From the NCBI RefSeq assembly GCF_014646055.1, contig NZ_BMMS01000007.1, forward strand, positions 124,001 to 188,000: 64,000 nucleotides of DNA. The letters run 5' to 3'. The notes under the pieces are model-generated. The model was given only the letters and a program-made list of their open reading frames with translations, was not told the origin of the DNA and made no database searches. The position numbers were made by a program, and so were the translations under genes. Origin of the DNA: Wenjunlia tyrosinilytica (GTDB taxonomy: Bacteria; Actinomycetota; Actinomycetes; Streptomycetales; Streptomycetaceae). Below are positions 9,557 to 17,278 of this stretch, in pieces; the first letter of the stretch is position 1; every line of letters starts with the position of its first letter.

Positions 9557-10045
9557 TCAGTCCTTGAGCTCGGGGGTGTTGGCGTCCCTCAGGCGGCGCA
9601 TCAGGGCCGATAGGCGCTCGGCGTCCGCCACCCCCAGGGGCTCCAGGAAGTACCGCCGAAGCGCCTCGGCGTGCCGTGCGCGCGCCCGTTCGGCGATGGA
9701 CAGGCCACTGGGGGTCAGTGCCACGTAGGTGACCCTGCGGTCGGTGGCGCACGCCTGCCGCTCGATGAGTCCCGCTTTGACCATGCGGTCCGCGAACTTG
9801 GTGAAACCGCCCGACGTCAGCGACACCTCGTGGGCGAGCCGGGTCATGGTCAGCCGGTGGCCGGGTGTGCGCAGCAGCCGCAGCAGGACCTCGAACCACG
9901 GGCCGGGGACCGTCACATCGACGCCGAGGTCCGTCGCGGTCAGCCGGTTGGTGCGGGTGTACCCCTCGACCGCAAGACCCCACCAGGTGATGACCTCGTC
10001 GTCGGCGATGTCGGCCGGCCGTACTTGCTCCTGCTCGTTGCCCAT
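9557..10045 (-). CDS. MarR-family transcriptional regulator
   Basis: A 162-residue winged-helix regulator. The core shows RLLRTPGHRLTMTRLAHEVS, then the recognition helix and wing (GGFTKFADRMVKAGLIER, ATDRRVTYVALTPSG), a typical MarR layout. It lies 29 bases downstream of the TetR gene on the same strand, so the two are probably co-transcribed. The target is unknown; the convergent SMR exporter is a candidate by proximity only. Confidence 0.88.
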   Translation of the reverse strand: MGNEQEQVRPADIADDEVITWWGLAVEGYTRTNRLTATDLGVDVTVPGPWFEVLLRLLRTPGHRLTMTRLAHEVSLTSGGFTKFADRMVKAGLIERQACATDRRVTYVALTPSGLSIAERARARHAEALRRYFLEPLGVADAERLSALMRRLRDANTPELKD

Positions 10046-10074
10046 GGCAACAACAGTACGGCCAGCGGGCCCTT

Positions 10075-10653
10075 TCACCATCCCGGGGCGAGAAGGTGAC
10101 GCACCAGGGCGGCCACCTGGGCACAGGCGTCCTCCACGGTCCGGCCCGGCGCCACGGCGTAGGAGAGGGTCAGCCGGACGGCGGCCTCGCAGGCCGCGCC
10201 GATCTGCACCAGGCCCAGCTTGGGGTAGCCGTGCTCGATGGCGCCGATCGCCCGCTCGCGCAGGAGCTCGACGAGTTCGCTGGGAGTGGGGCGGGCGCAG
10301 CGGGGCATGAGCGCGGTGCGCTGTTCGTGGCCGCCGATGAGGACCGAGCGCACCAGGGGGTTGGCCTCGGCGGTCAGCAGGGTCCACGAGGCGGCGGCCG
10401 CGAAGGCGCCCCCGGCGTCCGCGCCGGAGCGCTCCGCCCCGGCCAGCGCCCGCTCCACCCCGCCGATGAAGGCCTCCACCTCGCGGCGGGTCAGCGCGCG
10501 GGCGAGCCCGTCCTTGCTGCCGAACTCGTTGTAGAGGGTCTGCCGGGAGACCCTCGCCGCCTCGGCGACCTCGACCATCCGTATGTCGGACCACGGCTGC
10601 CGCCCCAGGGCGGCGAGGGCGGAGTCGAGGAGGGTCTCGCGGGCAGTCGGCAT
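10075..10653 (-). CDS. TetR-family transcriptional regulator
   Basis: A 192-residue protein with a TetR N-terminal helix-turn-helix (ARETLLDSALAALG, VAEAARVSRQTLYNEFGSKD) and a helical ligand-binding C-terminal domain. It is divergent from histidinol phosphatase (gap about 180 bases) and precedes the MarR gene in an apparent two-regulator operon. The ligand is unknown. Confidence 0.9.
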   Translation of the reverse strand: MPTARETLLDSALAALGRQPWSDIRMVEVAEAARVSRQTLYNEFGSKDGLARALTRREVEAFIGGVERALAGAERSGADAGGAFAAAASWTLLTAEANPLVRSVLIGGHEQRTALMPRCARPTPSELVELLRERAIGAIEHGYPKLGLVQIGAACEAAVRLTLSYAVAPGRTVEDACAQVAALVRHLLAPGW

Positions 10654-10833
10654 CGCCGCCTCCGGGGCTCGCGGGCTGGCAGGGCCGCGGCCGAAAATGG
10701 CCTCACCGACCAGATTTGACGTACCACCAGATGCTGTCAAGGGTGCGGTCGCCCTGCCGCCGAACCGGTGTCGGGCGCGCCCACCGCTGCGCCCCGGTGG
10801 CCCTGACCAGAACCGGTCGATACTGTTCGCCTC

Positions 10834-11634
10834 ATGCCGGACTACCACGACGATCTGCGCCTCGCCCATGTGCTGGCGGACGTTGCCGACGCCGCGACGA
10901 TGGAGCGGTTCAAGGCGATCGACCTCAAGGTCGAGACCAAGCCTGACATGACCCCGGTGACGGAGGCCGACCGGGCGGCCGAGGAGCTGGTGCGCGGCGC
11001 CCTCCAGCGCGCCAGGCCGCGCGACGCCGTGCTGGGCGAGGAGTTCGGCAACCAGGGCCAGGGCCCGCGCCGGTGGATCATCGACCCGATCGACGGGACG
11101 AAGAACTACGTGCGGGGCGTGCCGGTGTGGGCCACGTTGATCTCCCTGTTCGTCCAGGGCCCCGGGGGCGACAAGGGGGTGGTGGGGCTGGTGTCGGCCC
11201 CCGCGCTCGGCCGGCGCTGGTGGGCCTCGCTGGGCTCGGGCGCGTACACGGGCCGCAGCCTGTCGTCGGCGACCCGGCTGCATGTCTCCGGGGTGGCCAA
11301 GCTCGGGGACGCCTCGTTCGCCTACTCGTCGCTGTCGGGCTGGGAGGAGCAGGGGCGCCTCGACGGGTTCCTGGACCTGACCAGGGCCTGCTGGCGCACC
11401 CGCGGCTACGGCGACTTCTGGCCGTACATGATGGTCGCGGAGGGCTCGGTGGACATGTGCGCCGAGCCGGAGCTGTCGCTGTGGGACATGGCGGCCCCGT
11501 CGGTCGTGGTGACCGAGGCCGGGGGCCGTTTCACCAGCCTGGAGGGTGAGCCGGGGCCGGGCGGCGGCAATGCCGCGGCCTCGAACGGGCTGCTCCACGA
11601 GGAGCTGCTGGGCTACCTCGGCCGGGGCCGCTGA
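10834..11634 (+). CDS. hisN: Histidinol-phosphate phosphatase (inositol monophosphatase family)
   Basis: A 266-residue IMPase-superfamily Mg-dependent phosphatase. It has the motif GEEFG near 70, [12 protein letters not shown] near 88 (metal-binding DPxDGT) and a C-terminal [15 protein letters not shown] (WDxAA). In S. coelicolor the orthologue at this location is known as the histidinol-phosphate phosphatase of histidine synthesis; family membership alone would also allow other sugar phosphates. It is a single gene with its own promoter region. Confidence 0.88.
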   Translation: MPDYHDDLRLAHVLADVADAATMERFKAIDLKVETKPDMTPVTEADRAAEELVRGALQRARPRDAVLGEEFGNQGQGPRRWIIDPIDGTKNYVRGVPVWATLISLFVQGPGGDKGVVGLVSAPALGRRWWASLGSGAYTGRSLSSATRLHVSGVAKLGDASFAYSSLSGWEEQGRLDGFLDLTRACWRTRGYGDFWPYMMVAEGSVDMCAEPELSLWDMAAPSVVVTEAGGRFTSLEGEPGPGGGNAAASNGLLHEELLGYLGRGR

Positions 11635-11808
11635 GACTCCTGTGAACGGCTGGGGGGGTGGTGAACACCGCCCGCCCGTCGCTCATCACTCGATCTGGGG
11701 ACACCGGGCCTCTTGTTGCCGCCGCCTCCGCATGTGAACATGAGAATTCGAGCCCTTGTGAATTTGTGAAAGGGTTCTCAATTCCCAACCGAGAGGTGGC
11801 TCCAGCCC

Positions 11809-12219
11809 ATGCTCGTCCGTGACGCCATGAGCACTGTGGTTCTCACCATCGGACCCGCCCATACACTGCGACAAGCCGCCCGCCTCATGTCCGCCCGCCG
11901 TATCGGCGCCGCTGTCGTCCTCGACCCGGACACCTGCGGCCTCGGAATACTGACCGAACGTGACGTGCTCATCTCCGTCGGGCACGGCGAGGACCCCGAC
12001 CGGGAGACCGCCGGATCCCACACCACCACCGATGTCGTCTTCGCCGCTCCCGAGTGGACGTTGGAGGAGGCCGCGACCGCCATGGTCCGCGGCGGCTTCC
12101 GGCACCTCGTCGTCCTCGAGGGTGACGCCCCCGTCGGGATCGTCTCGGTCCGCGACATCATCCGCTGCTGGTCCGGGCAGAGCGCCCGGCCGCGCGAAGC
12201 GGCGGCAGTGGCGGGCTGA
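11809..12219 (+). CDS. Tandem CBS-domain protein
   Basis: A 136-residue protein made of two CBS motifs (about 8-62 and 75-128), each with the pattern T(h)xxAAxLMxxRRIGA and xVVLxxDxxxVGIVSVRDI. CBS pairs bind adenosyl nucleotides. With no fused catalytic domain, it probably acts as a small nucleotide-sensing regulator. A strong terminator follows at 12249-12286. Confidence 0.88.
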   Translation: MLVRDAMSTVVLTIGPAHTLRQAARLMSARRIGAAVVLDPDTCGLGILTERDVLISVGHGEDPDRETAGSHTTTDVVFAAPEWTLEEAATAMVRGGFRHLVVLEGDAPVGIVSVRDIIRCWSGQSARPREAAAVAG

Positions 12220-12248
12220 TCCCCGCCCACGCCGCACAGCCACGGCAA

Positions 12249-12286
12249 GAGGCCGGGCTCCCGACGAATCTCGGGAGCCCGGCCTC
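12249..12286 (+). terminator. Hairpin terminator after the CBS gene
   Basis: A 16-bp perfect inverted repeat (GAGGCCGGGCTCCCGA and complement) with a CGAATC loop, 29 bases past the stop codon. Confidence 0.82.
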
Positions 12287-12288
12287 TC

Positions 12289-12398
12289 AGCCGTTGCAGG
12301 TTCAGCCGTTGCGGGCCCAGCCGTTGCCGGTTCGGCCGTTGCCGGTTCAGCCGTTGCCGGTTCGGCCGTTGCCGGTTCGGCCGGTGCCGGCGCTTGCC
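12289..12398. repeat. 15-bp tandem repeat (CCGTTGCCGGTTCGG unit)
   Basis: About seven copies of a CCGTTGC(A/G/C)GGTTC(A/G)G-type unit lie directly after the terminator hairpin. The outer copies are diverged. Confidence 0.75.
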
Positions 12399-12591
12399 CG
12401 GCCGCCGCCCGGGGCGGACCGGACCGGGCGAGGAACCACGTCGCACCGGCGCTACCTGCGCGAGGCGATCGAGCGCGGCGACTCCTCCCCGCGGACCGTG
12501 CAGGTGCGGATCATGCCGGCGAACGAGGCGGCCGCGGTCCCCCGCCGCCTGCCCAACCGAGTCGCATTTAGACATCATCCAAGTCAAGAAG

Positions 12592-12619
12592 AGTTCCAGC
12601 TCCATACTGGATCGGAACT
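12592..12619 (+). promoter_or_regulatory. Candidate autoregulatory operator upstream of the Fur-family gene
   Basis: AGTTCC and GGAACT form an inverted repeat separated by 16 bases, 30 bases before the ATG. If TAGGCT (12636-12641) is the -10 element, the repeat covers the -35 region, as expected for a repressor site. Confidence 0.4.
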
Positions 12620-12648
12620 TGTCCACGAACACTGTTAGGCTGGAACAC

Positions 12649-13062
12649 ATGAGTGACCTGCTGGAACGACTTCGCGAGCGCGGTTGGCGACTCACCGCGC
12701 AGCGGCGAGTCGTGGCCGAGGTCCTCGACGGGGACCACGTCCACTACACGGCCGACGAAGTACACGCCCGGGCGGTGGAACGTCTGCCGGAGATCAGCCG
12801 CGCGACCGTCTACAACACCCTCGGCGAGCTGGTGAGCATCGGTGAGGTCGTGGAAGTGAGCACCGACGGCCGCGCCAAGCGCTACGACCCCAATGCCCAC
12901 CACGCCCACCAGCACCTGATCTGCTCGCGCTGCGGGACCATCCGTGATGTGCACCCCCTGGGCGATCCGCTCTCCGACCTGCCCGACGCCGAGCGCTTCG
13001 GCTTCGTCGTCTCGCAGGTGGAGGTCACATACCGCGGGCTGTGTCCCGGGTGCCACTCCTGA
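12649..13062 (+). CDS. Fur-family metalloregulator (PerR/CatR-like)
   Basis: A 137-residue Fur protein. It has an N-terminal winged helix (LRERGWRLTAQRRVVAEVL, ISRATVYNTLGELV), the metal-binding HHAHQH cluster, and two CxxC zinc motifs (CSRCG and the C-terminal CPGC). The length and the short C-terminus resemble peroxide-sensing Fur proteins such as CatR/PerR; the metal cannot be told from sequence. There is no clear Shine-Dalgarno and the -10-like TAGGCT ends eight bases before the ATG, so the mRNA may be leaderless. Confidence 0.9.
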   Translation: MSDLLERLRERGWRLTAQRRVVAEVLDGDHVHYTADEVHARAVERLPEISRATVYNTLGELVSIGEVVEVSTDGRAKRYDPNAHHAHQHLICSRCGTIRDVHPLGDPLSDLPDAERFGFVVSQVEVTYRGLCPGCHS

Positions 13063-13097
13063 CGCGGCCCGCCGCCCGATGAGGTGCGACCGACCGC

Positions 13098-14624
13098 TCA
13101 GCGGAGCACGAAGGCGAGGTGCCTGCGCACCGGCTCCGGCAGGCCCGCGGCGCCGATCAGGCCGTTGATCCGGTCCAGGTGCTCCGGATCCGGCCGCGAG
13201 TAGATCTGCCTGCGCAGCCACGCCCTCAGATCGGAACGGGCCTCGGCGGCCACGTGCGGGCGGGGATCGGCCGCCAGCTCCAGATCCACCTCCACGCGCT
13301 GCCAGGGCCCTGACGCCCTCAGCAGGCGCAGCGCGGCCCGGTGCACGGGGACCTCCGGGCGGGCCAGCGCCTCGCGGGCGACATCCACGGGCACCGCGGA
13401 CGCCACGGGGACCAGCGCGTCCAGCACCTCACGCGCCACACTGGGTGTCACGTCGCCCAGCAGGGGCACCAGCAACTGCGGCAACTGCTCCTGGGGGGCC
13501 ACCTTCCCCAGCGCCCTGACCGCCGCACGGCGCACCGCCGACGGCCACGCGGGGCCGCTCTCGCCGCTCTCCCAGGGGTGCGGCTCGACCGCCGCCAGCC
13601 GGGCGAGCAGGGGGACGTCGGTGGCGTCGCCGCACTCGCCGAGTCCCGCCGCCAGCCCGGCCACCAAGTTGGGCGCGGTCGCGCCGCCGCAGCGGCGCAA
13701 TTGCTTGCGATAGACATCGACGGGTGGCTCGCCGCGCTTGTAGAGCTTCCAGCGGGCCTGAGCCCGCACCATCCTCGAACGGTCGGCGAGCGGTGCGGTG
13801 AGCCGCGCGGCGGGAACGTCGTCGGGGAGCGCGGCCACGGCGAGCTCCCGGACGGCGGCCGAGCGCGCCCACATCAGCCGGCCGGCCTGGTCCGGGTCGA
13901 TCTCCAGCAGGCGCTCGGCGCACAGATGGCGGCACACCTGGTCGGCGTCGCGCAGCGCGGTGCGGACGAGGTCGCCGCGGACGTACTCGCCGAGCTCCAA
14001 TGCGAGCTCCACGCCGAAGCGGCGGGTACGGGGATCGGCGTCGGCGGCGAGGCGCCGCACCGTTCTGCGCTGGGCGGGGTCGGTGAGCGCGTCGCGGAAC
14101 GTCTCCAGGGCCCCGCCTGCCCGCACCCGGCGGCTCAGCCGCAGCAGCAGCCGGACGGCGGCGACGGCCTCGTCGGGTTCGAGTCGGCCGAGGAGGGCTG
14201 CGACGGCCTGCTCGCGCACGGGAGGCACCCAGTCGACGGTGCGCAGGGCCAGCGCGTAGGCGGTGTGGGGCCCGCGCTCGGCAGAGAGTGCGCGGACGGC
14301 GGACTCGCGGCGTCTGCCGTCCGACTCCATCGACTCCAGGACGAGGCGCAGGGGGTCGAGGATCTGGGGCAGGCGGCTGTCCCATGTGCGGCGCACGGCC
14401 CGGTCGAGCACGACCCAGACGCCGGGCGGGGCCTCGCAGAGCGCGCGCAGACCGGCGGAGGCTTCCTGTCCCTCGGCGGCGCGCAGCGCCTCGACGAGCG
14501 CCTCACCGTCCGCCCCGCGCCCGGAGAGCGCGGCGTCGCACAACTGGCGCCATGCCCGGCCCGGCGCAAGCCCGGGCGGCGCCGCCTTCTTGCGCAACGC
14601 CTTCCCCAGCCGTCCCCGCAGCAC
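13098..14624 (-). CDS. HEAT-repeat protein
   Basis: A 508-residue alpha-solenoid. Most of it consists of about 30-residue helical pairs rich in Ala/Leu/Arg with HEAT-like spacing (for example VREQAVAALLGRLEPDEAVA, RRAAVRALGKVAPQEQLP and SVAREVLDALVPVASAVP). No catalytic motif, signal peptide or membrane segment is visible, so a scaffold or protein-binding role is inferred. The GTG at 14624 is preceded by GGAGG at seven bases. It lies directly downstream of an initiator tRNA gene on the same strand; the hairpin at 14739-14761 separates them. Confidence 0.82.
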   Translation of the reverse strand: MLRGRLGKALRKKAAPPGLAPGRAWRQLCDAALSGRGADGEALVEALRAAEGQEASAGLRALCEAPPGVWVVLDRAVRRTWDSRLPQILDPLRLVLESMESDGRRRESAVRALSAERGPHTAYALALRTVDWVPPVREQAVAALLGRLEPDEAVAAVRLLLRLSRRVRAGGALETFRDALTDPAQRRTVRRLAADADPRTRRFGVELALELGEYVRGDLVRTALRDADQVCRHLCAERLLEIDPDQAGRLMWARSAAVRELAVAALPDDVPAARLTAPLADRSRMVRAQARWKLYKRGEPPVDVYRKQLRRCGGATAPNLVAGLAAGLGECGDATDVPLLARLAAVEPHPWESGESGPAWPSAVRRAAVRALGKVAPQEQLPQLLVPLLGDVTPSVAREVLDALVPVASAVPVDVAREALARPEVPVHRAALRLLRASGPWQRVEVDLELAADPRPHVAAEARSDLRAWLRRQIYSRPDPEHLDRINGLIGAAGLPEPVRRHLAFVLR

Positions 14625-14738
14625 GCGGCCCTCCTCTGCCGAGCCCCCACTGGTGATCAGGATTACCCGCGGTGCGCGGGAAATCGGCGAGAGTTTGCAC
14701 CCCCTTGCCCGAACCTGTACCAGGCCGAAATGCGGAAA

Positions 14739-14761
14739 GCCCGCAGCCATGGGCTGCGGGC
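14739..14761 (-). terminator. Hairpin terminator after the first tRNA-fMet
   Basis: Inverted repeat GCCCGCAGCC with its complement, ten bases beyond the tRNA 3' end, followed on the minus strand by the T-containing tract TTTCCGCATTTCGG. Confidence 0.78.
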
Positions 14762-14770
14762 CTTCCGTCG

Positions 14771-14847
14771 TGGTAGCGGGGACAGGATTTGAACCTGCGA
14801 CCTCTGGGTTATGAGCCCAGCGAGCTACCGAGCTGCTCCACCCCGCG
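14771..14847 (-). tRNA. Initiator tRNA-Met (CAT), copy 1
   Basis: 77 nucleotides with an encoded CCA end. The cloverleaf is complete: acceptor CGCGGGG, anticodon loop CTCATAA flanked by the three G:C pairs that mark initiator tRNAs, and T-loop GGTTCAAATCC. Position 1 (C) cannot pair with position 72 (T in the gene), again typical of tRNA-fMet, where an unpaired 1:72 end permits formylation. The sequence matches the second copy at 17149-17225. Confidence 0.96.
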
Positions 14848-15018
14848 TCGATGAACCAAACCCTACGTGAGCCCCACCCACCAGCGCAAATCCGTTCCCC
14901 TGGGGGCGGGGAGGGCCGCTGAGTCCCGGCGGCGCGAGCAACGCGACGGGAACGCGAGTGACGCGATGCCGGTGGGGCGCCCGGGTCGCGGGCGCCCCTT
15001 CTCGAGCGGGTGGTGCCG

Positions 15019-16878
15019 CTAGGCCGTTAACTCCTGGTGGAGGGCGGCCTTCAGACGGGCGGCGCGCTCGGCCACCTCCGCCGGGCCGCATTCCGCGGCC
15101 CTGGCGCACCAGGACTCCGCCTCGGACAGCGCGCCGCGGCGGGCGGCCAGGAGGGCAAGGCGCAGGGCCGCGCGGCCGTGGCCGTCGTCCGCCGCCCGCG
15201 TCCACCACACGGCCGCCTCGGGCTCGCTGCCCTCGCGGGCCAGCAGCAGGCCGAGGTTGAACGCGCCGTTCCGGCTGCCCGCCTCAGCCGCCGTGCGGTA
15301 CCACTTCGCCGCCTCGACCACGTCGCCGTGCTGCGCCAGGCACATGCCGAAGCGCACCTGGGCCCGCCGATGGCCCTTGCGGGCCGCCCGCTCGTACCAC
15401 TCCTCGGCCTCGTCCACGCCCTGCCGCTCCAGGAGCGAGCCCAGACGGAAGGCGGCATCCGCGCAGCCGTTGCCGGCGGCGCTGCGGAAGTGCCGCTCCG
15501 CCGCGGGCAGGTCCCCGTCCCGCTGGAGCGCGATACCCACCTGGAGCGCCGCCTCGGCGTGCCCCGCGGCGGCCGCGCGCTCGTACCACTGCCGGGCCGT
15601 GCGCTCGTCGCCTCGGCCCACGTGGAGGATGCCGAGGTTGAACGCCGCGTCGACGCTGCCCGCCTCGGCGGCCTTGGAGAACCACGGCTCCGCGCCCGCG
15701 GTGTCACCGCGCTGGAGCAGCAGCACGGCCAGCGCGTTGCTCGCCTCCCGGTGGCCCGTGTAGGCGGCCCGGCGGTACCACTGCTCGGCCTGCGCCGTAC
15801 GGCCCGAGGCCGAGCACAGCAGCCCGAGGTTGAAGGCGCCGTTGTGGTCGCCCGCCTCCAGCGCGATGCGGTACCACCGCTCGGCCTGCTCGGTCTCCCC
15901 GGCCTGCGCGTGCGTGGCACCGAGCGCGTTCGCCGCGTGGCCGTCCCCGTTCAGCGCGGAGCGCCGCCACCACTCGGCGGCCTCCTCCACCTTGCCCTCG
16001 TCGCGCAGGAGGAAGCCCAGGGCGCACGCCGCGCGCGCCTCGCCCTCGCGGGCTGCCTGGAGGTACCACCTCGCGGCCTCCCTGCGCTCTCCCCGCTCCT
16101 CCAGGAGGGTGCCCAGGCGCAGCGCGGCCCTGCGGTGCCCGCGGGCCGCCGCCTGCCGGTACCAGGTCTCGGCCTGCGCGTTCTCGTTGCGCTCGGCGTG
16201 GATACGGGCGATGCGGTAGGCCGCCTCGCGGTGGCCGTGCTCGGCCGCCGCACGGAACCAGCGCTCGGCACCGACGTCACGACGGTGCTCCAGCAGGTCC
16301 GCGAGGGCGTAGGCGCCGAGGGTGTGGCCCTGCTCGGCGGACTGCCGCAGCCAGTACTCGGCGCCCGGCTCGTCCCCGCGCTCACGCAGGTGCCGGCCGA
16401 GGGAGTGCGCGGCGGCGGCGCTGCCCGCGACCGCGGCGATGCGCCACCACGCGGCCGCCTCGTCGGCGTAGCCGCGCTGGTGGAGCAGGACTCCGAGGTT
16501 GTTCGCGGCGGCTCGCTCACCGGCCGCCGTCGCGCTGCGCAGGCACGGCTCCGCCGCCTCCAGGTCGCCGCGGCGCAGCAGCATCGCGCCGAGGACGCTC
16601 TCGGCCGCGCTGTCCCCGGCGTCCGCGGCACGCCGGTAGCGCGCCTCCAACTCCGCCTCCTCGCGGACGGCGAGGACGTCCTCCAGCGGTGCGGGGTCGA
16701 GGATCTGCTCGGTCGAGGGCAGCAGGCTGTCGCCCGAGTGCCGGGGGGCCGGGAAGAGTTCCGCGGCCTCGGGCAGCTCGCGCAGGGCATCGCCGCCCAT
16801 CGGCAGCGTGGGCGTCGTCTCCGCTTGTGAAATCCGACGTTTGTTCAAAACCTTCGCACTGTCCCCCATAGAGTCCAT
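15019..16878 (-). CDS. Sel1/TPR-repeat protein
   Basis: A 619-residue protein. After a 90-residue N-terminal region it is almost entirely Sel1-like repeats of about 35 residues (consensus GHxxAAxxLGxLLxERGxxxEAExWYRxAAEAG), roughly fourteen copies. Sel1 repeats form superhelical protein-interaction surfaces. No signal peptide or catalytic domain is visible. The first ATG at 16878 is used; ATG at 16869 is an alternative. The gene sits between the two initiator tRNA genes on the same strand. Confidence 0.86.
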   Translation of the reverse strand: MDSMGDSAKVLNKRRISQAETTPTLPMGGDALRELPEAAELFPAPRHSGDSLLPSTEQILDPAPLEDVLAVREEAELEARYRRAADAGDSAAESVLGAMLLRRGDLEAAEPCLRSATAAGERAAANNLGVLLHQRGYADEAAAWWRIAAVAGSAAAAHSLGRHLRERGDEPGAEYWLRQSAEQGHTLGAYALADLLEHRRDVGAERWFRAAAEHGHREAAYRIARIHAERNENAQAETWYRQAAARGHRRAALRLGTLLEERGERREAARWYLQAAREGEARAACALGFLLRDEGKVEEAAEWWRRSALNGDGHAANALGATHAQAGETEQAERWYRIALEAGDHNGAFNLGLLCSASGRTAQAEQWYRRAAYTGHREASNALAVLLLQRGDTAGAEPWFSKAAEAGSVDAAFNLGILHVGRGDERTARQWYERAAAAGHAEAALQVGIALQRDGDLPAAERHFRSAAGNGCADAAFRLGSLLERQGVDEAEEWYERAARKGHRRAQVRFGMCLAQHGDVVEAAKWYRTAAEAGSRNGAFNLGLLLAREGSEPEAAVWWTRAADDGHGRAALRLALLAARRGALSEAESWCARAAECGPAEVAERAARLKAALHQELTA

Positions 16879-17110
16879 CGTCGCACCACCCGCAACCCGC
16901 GTACACCTGGTATACCGCAGCCCTCAAGGTCACTTCAGCGTTTTGTCGACTTCCCGATACGACGACAGATCAAACCATTCCCAGGTGGACTCCCGCCGCA
17001 CGGCGGACAGTTGGCGGGCCGCCGGACCGCCCCGACGCCCTCGCGGGATCACCCGATCGGGAACAGCACCACGCGGCGACACCCTCACCCCCGATCCCCC
17101 GGACATGCGG

Positions 17111-17142
17111 AATGGCCCGCAGCCAAAGGGCTGCGGGCCATT
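17111..17142 (-). terminator. Hairpin terminator after the second tRNA-fMet
   Basis: A 14-bp inverted repeat (AATGGCCCGCAGCC and complement) with an AAAG loop, six bases past the tRNA end. It shares its core with the hairpin after the first copy. Confidence 0.8.
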
Positions 17143-17148
17143 CCGTCG

Positions 17149-17225
17149 TGGTAGCGGGGACAGGATTTGAACCTGCGACCTCTGGGTTATGAGCCCAGCG
17201 AGCTACCGAGCTGCTCCACCCCGCG
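17149..17225 (-). tRNA. Initiator tRNA-Met (CAT), copy 2
   Basis: 77 nucleotides including CCA, with the same sequence as the copy at 14771-14847: three G:C pairs under the anticodon loop and the unpaired 1:72 end of tRNA-fMet. Only about 10 bases on the 3' side and a related terminator are also shared, so the duplicated unit is little more than the gene. Confidence 0.96.
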
Positions 17226-17278
17226 TCGTTGTGTCCCAACCTTACCACGACGCGAGGTGGGCCCCATTCACCCCTGGT

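Larger units (their letters stand above)
12220..12648. other. 429-bp intergenic region between the CBS gene and the Fur gene
   Basis: Holds a terminator hairpin, a 15-bp tandem repeat and, nearest the Fur gene, an inverted repeat with a -10-like TAGGCT at 12636-12641. A weak open frame with coding-like composition at about 12400-12560 could be a decayed gene but has no recognisable start or family. Confidence 0.6.

Noticed and set aside
12294-12638. Small plus-strand ORF between the CBS and Fur genes
   Set aside because: Begins in a tandem repeat, overlaps the Fur promoter region, has no ribosome site and matches no family; the central part could be a decayed gene but cannot be shown.
14771-17225. 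Genomic island attachment sites at the duplicated tRNA genes
   Set aside because: The interval contains only a core-like Sel1 gene with normal codon use and no integrase or partial tRNA att copy.
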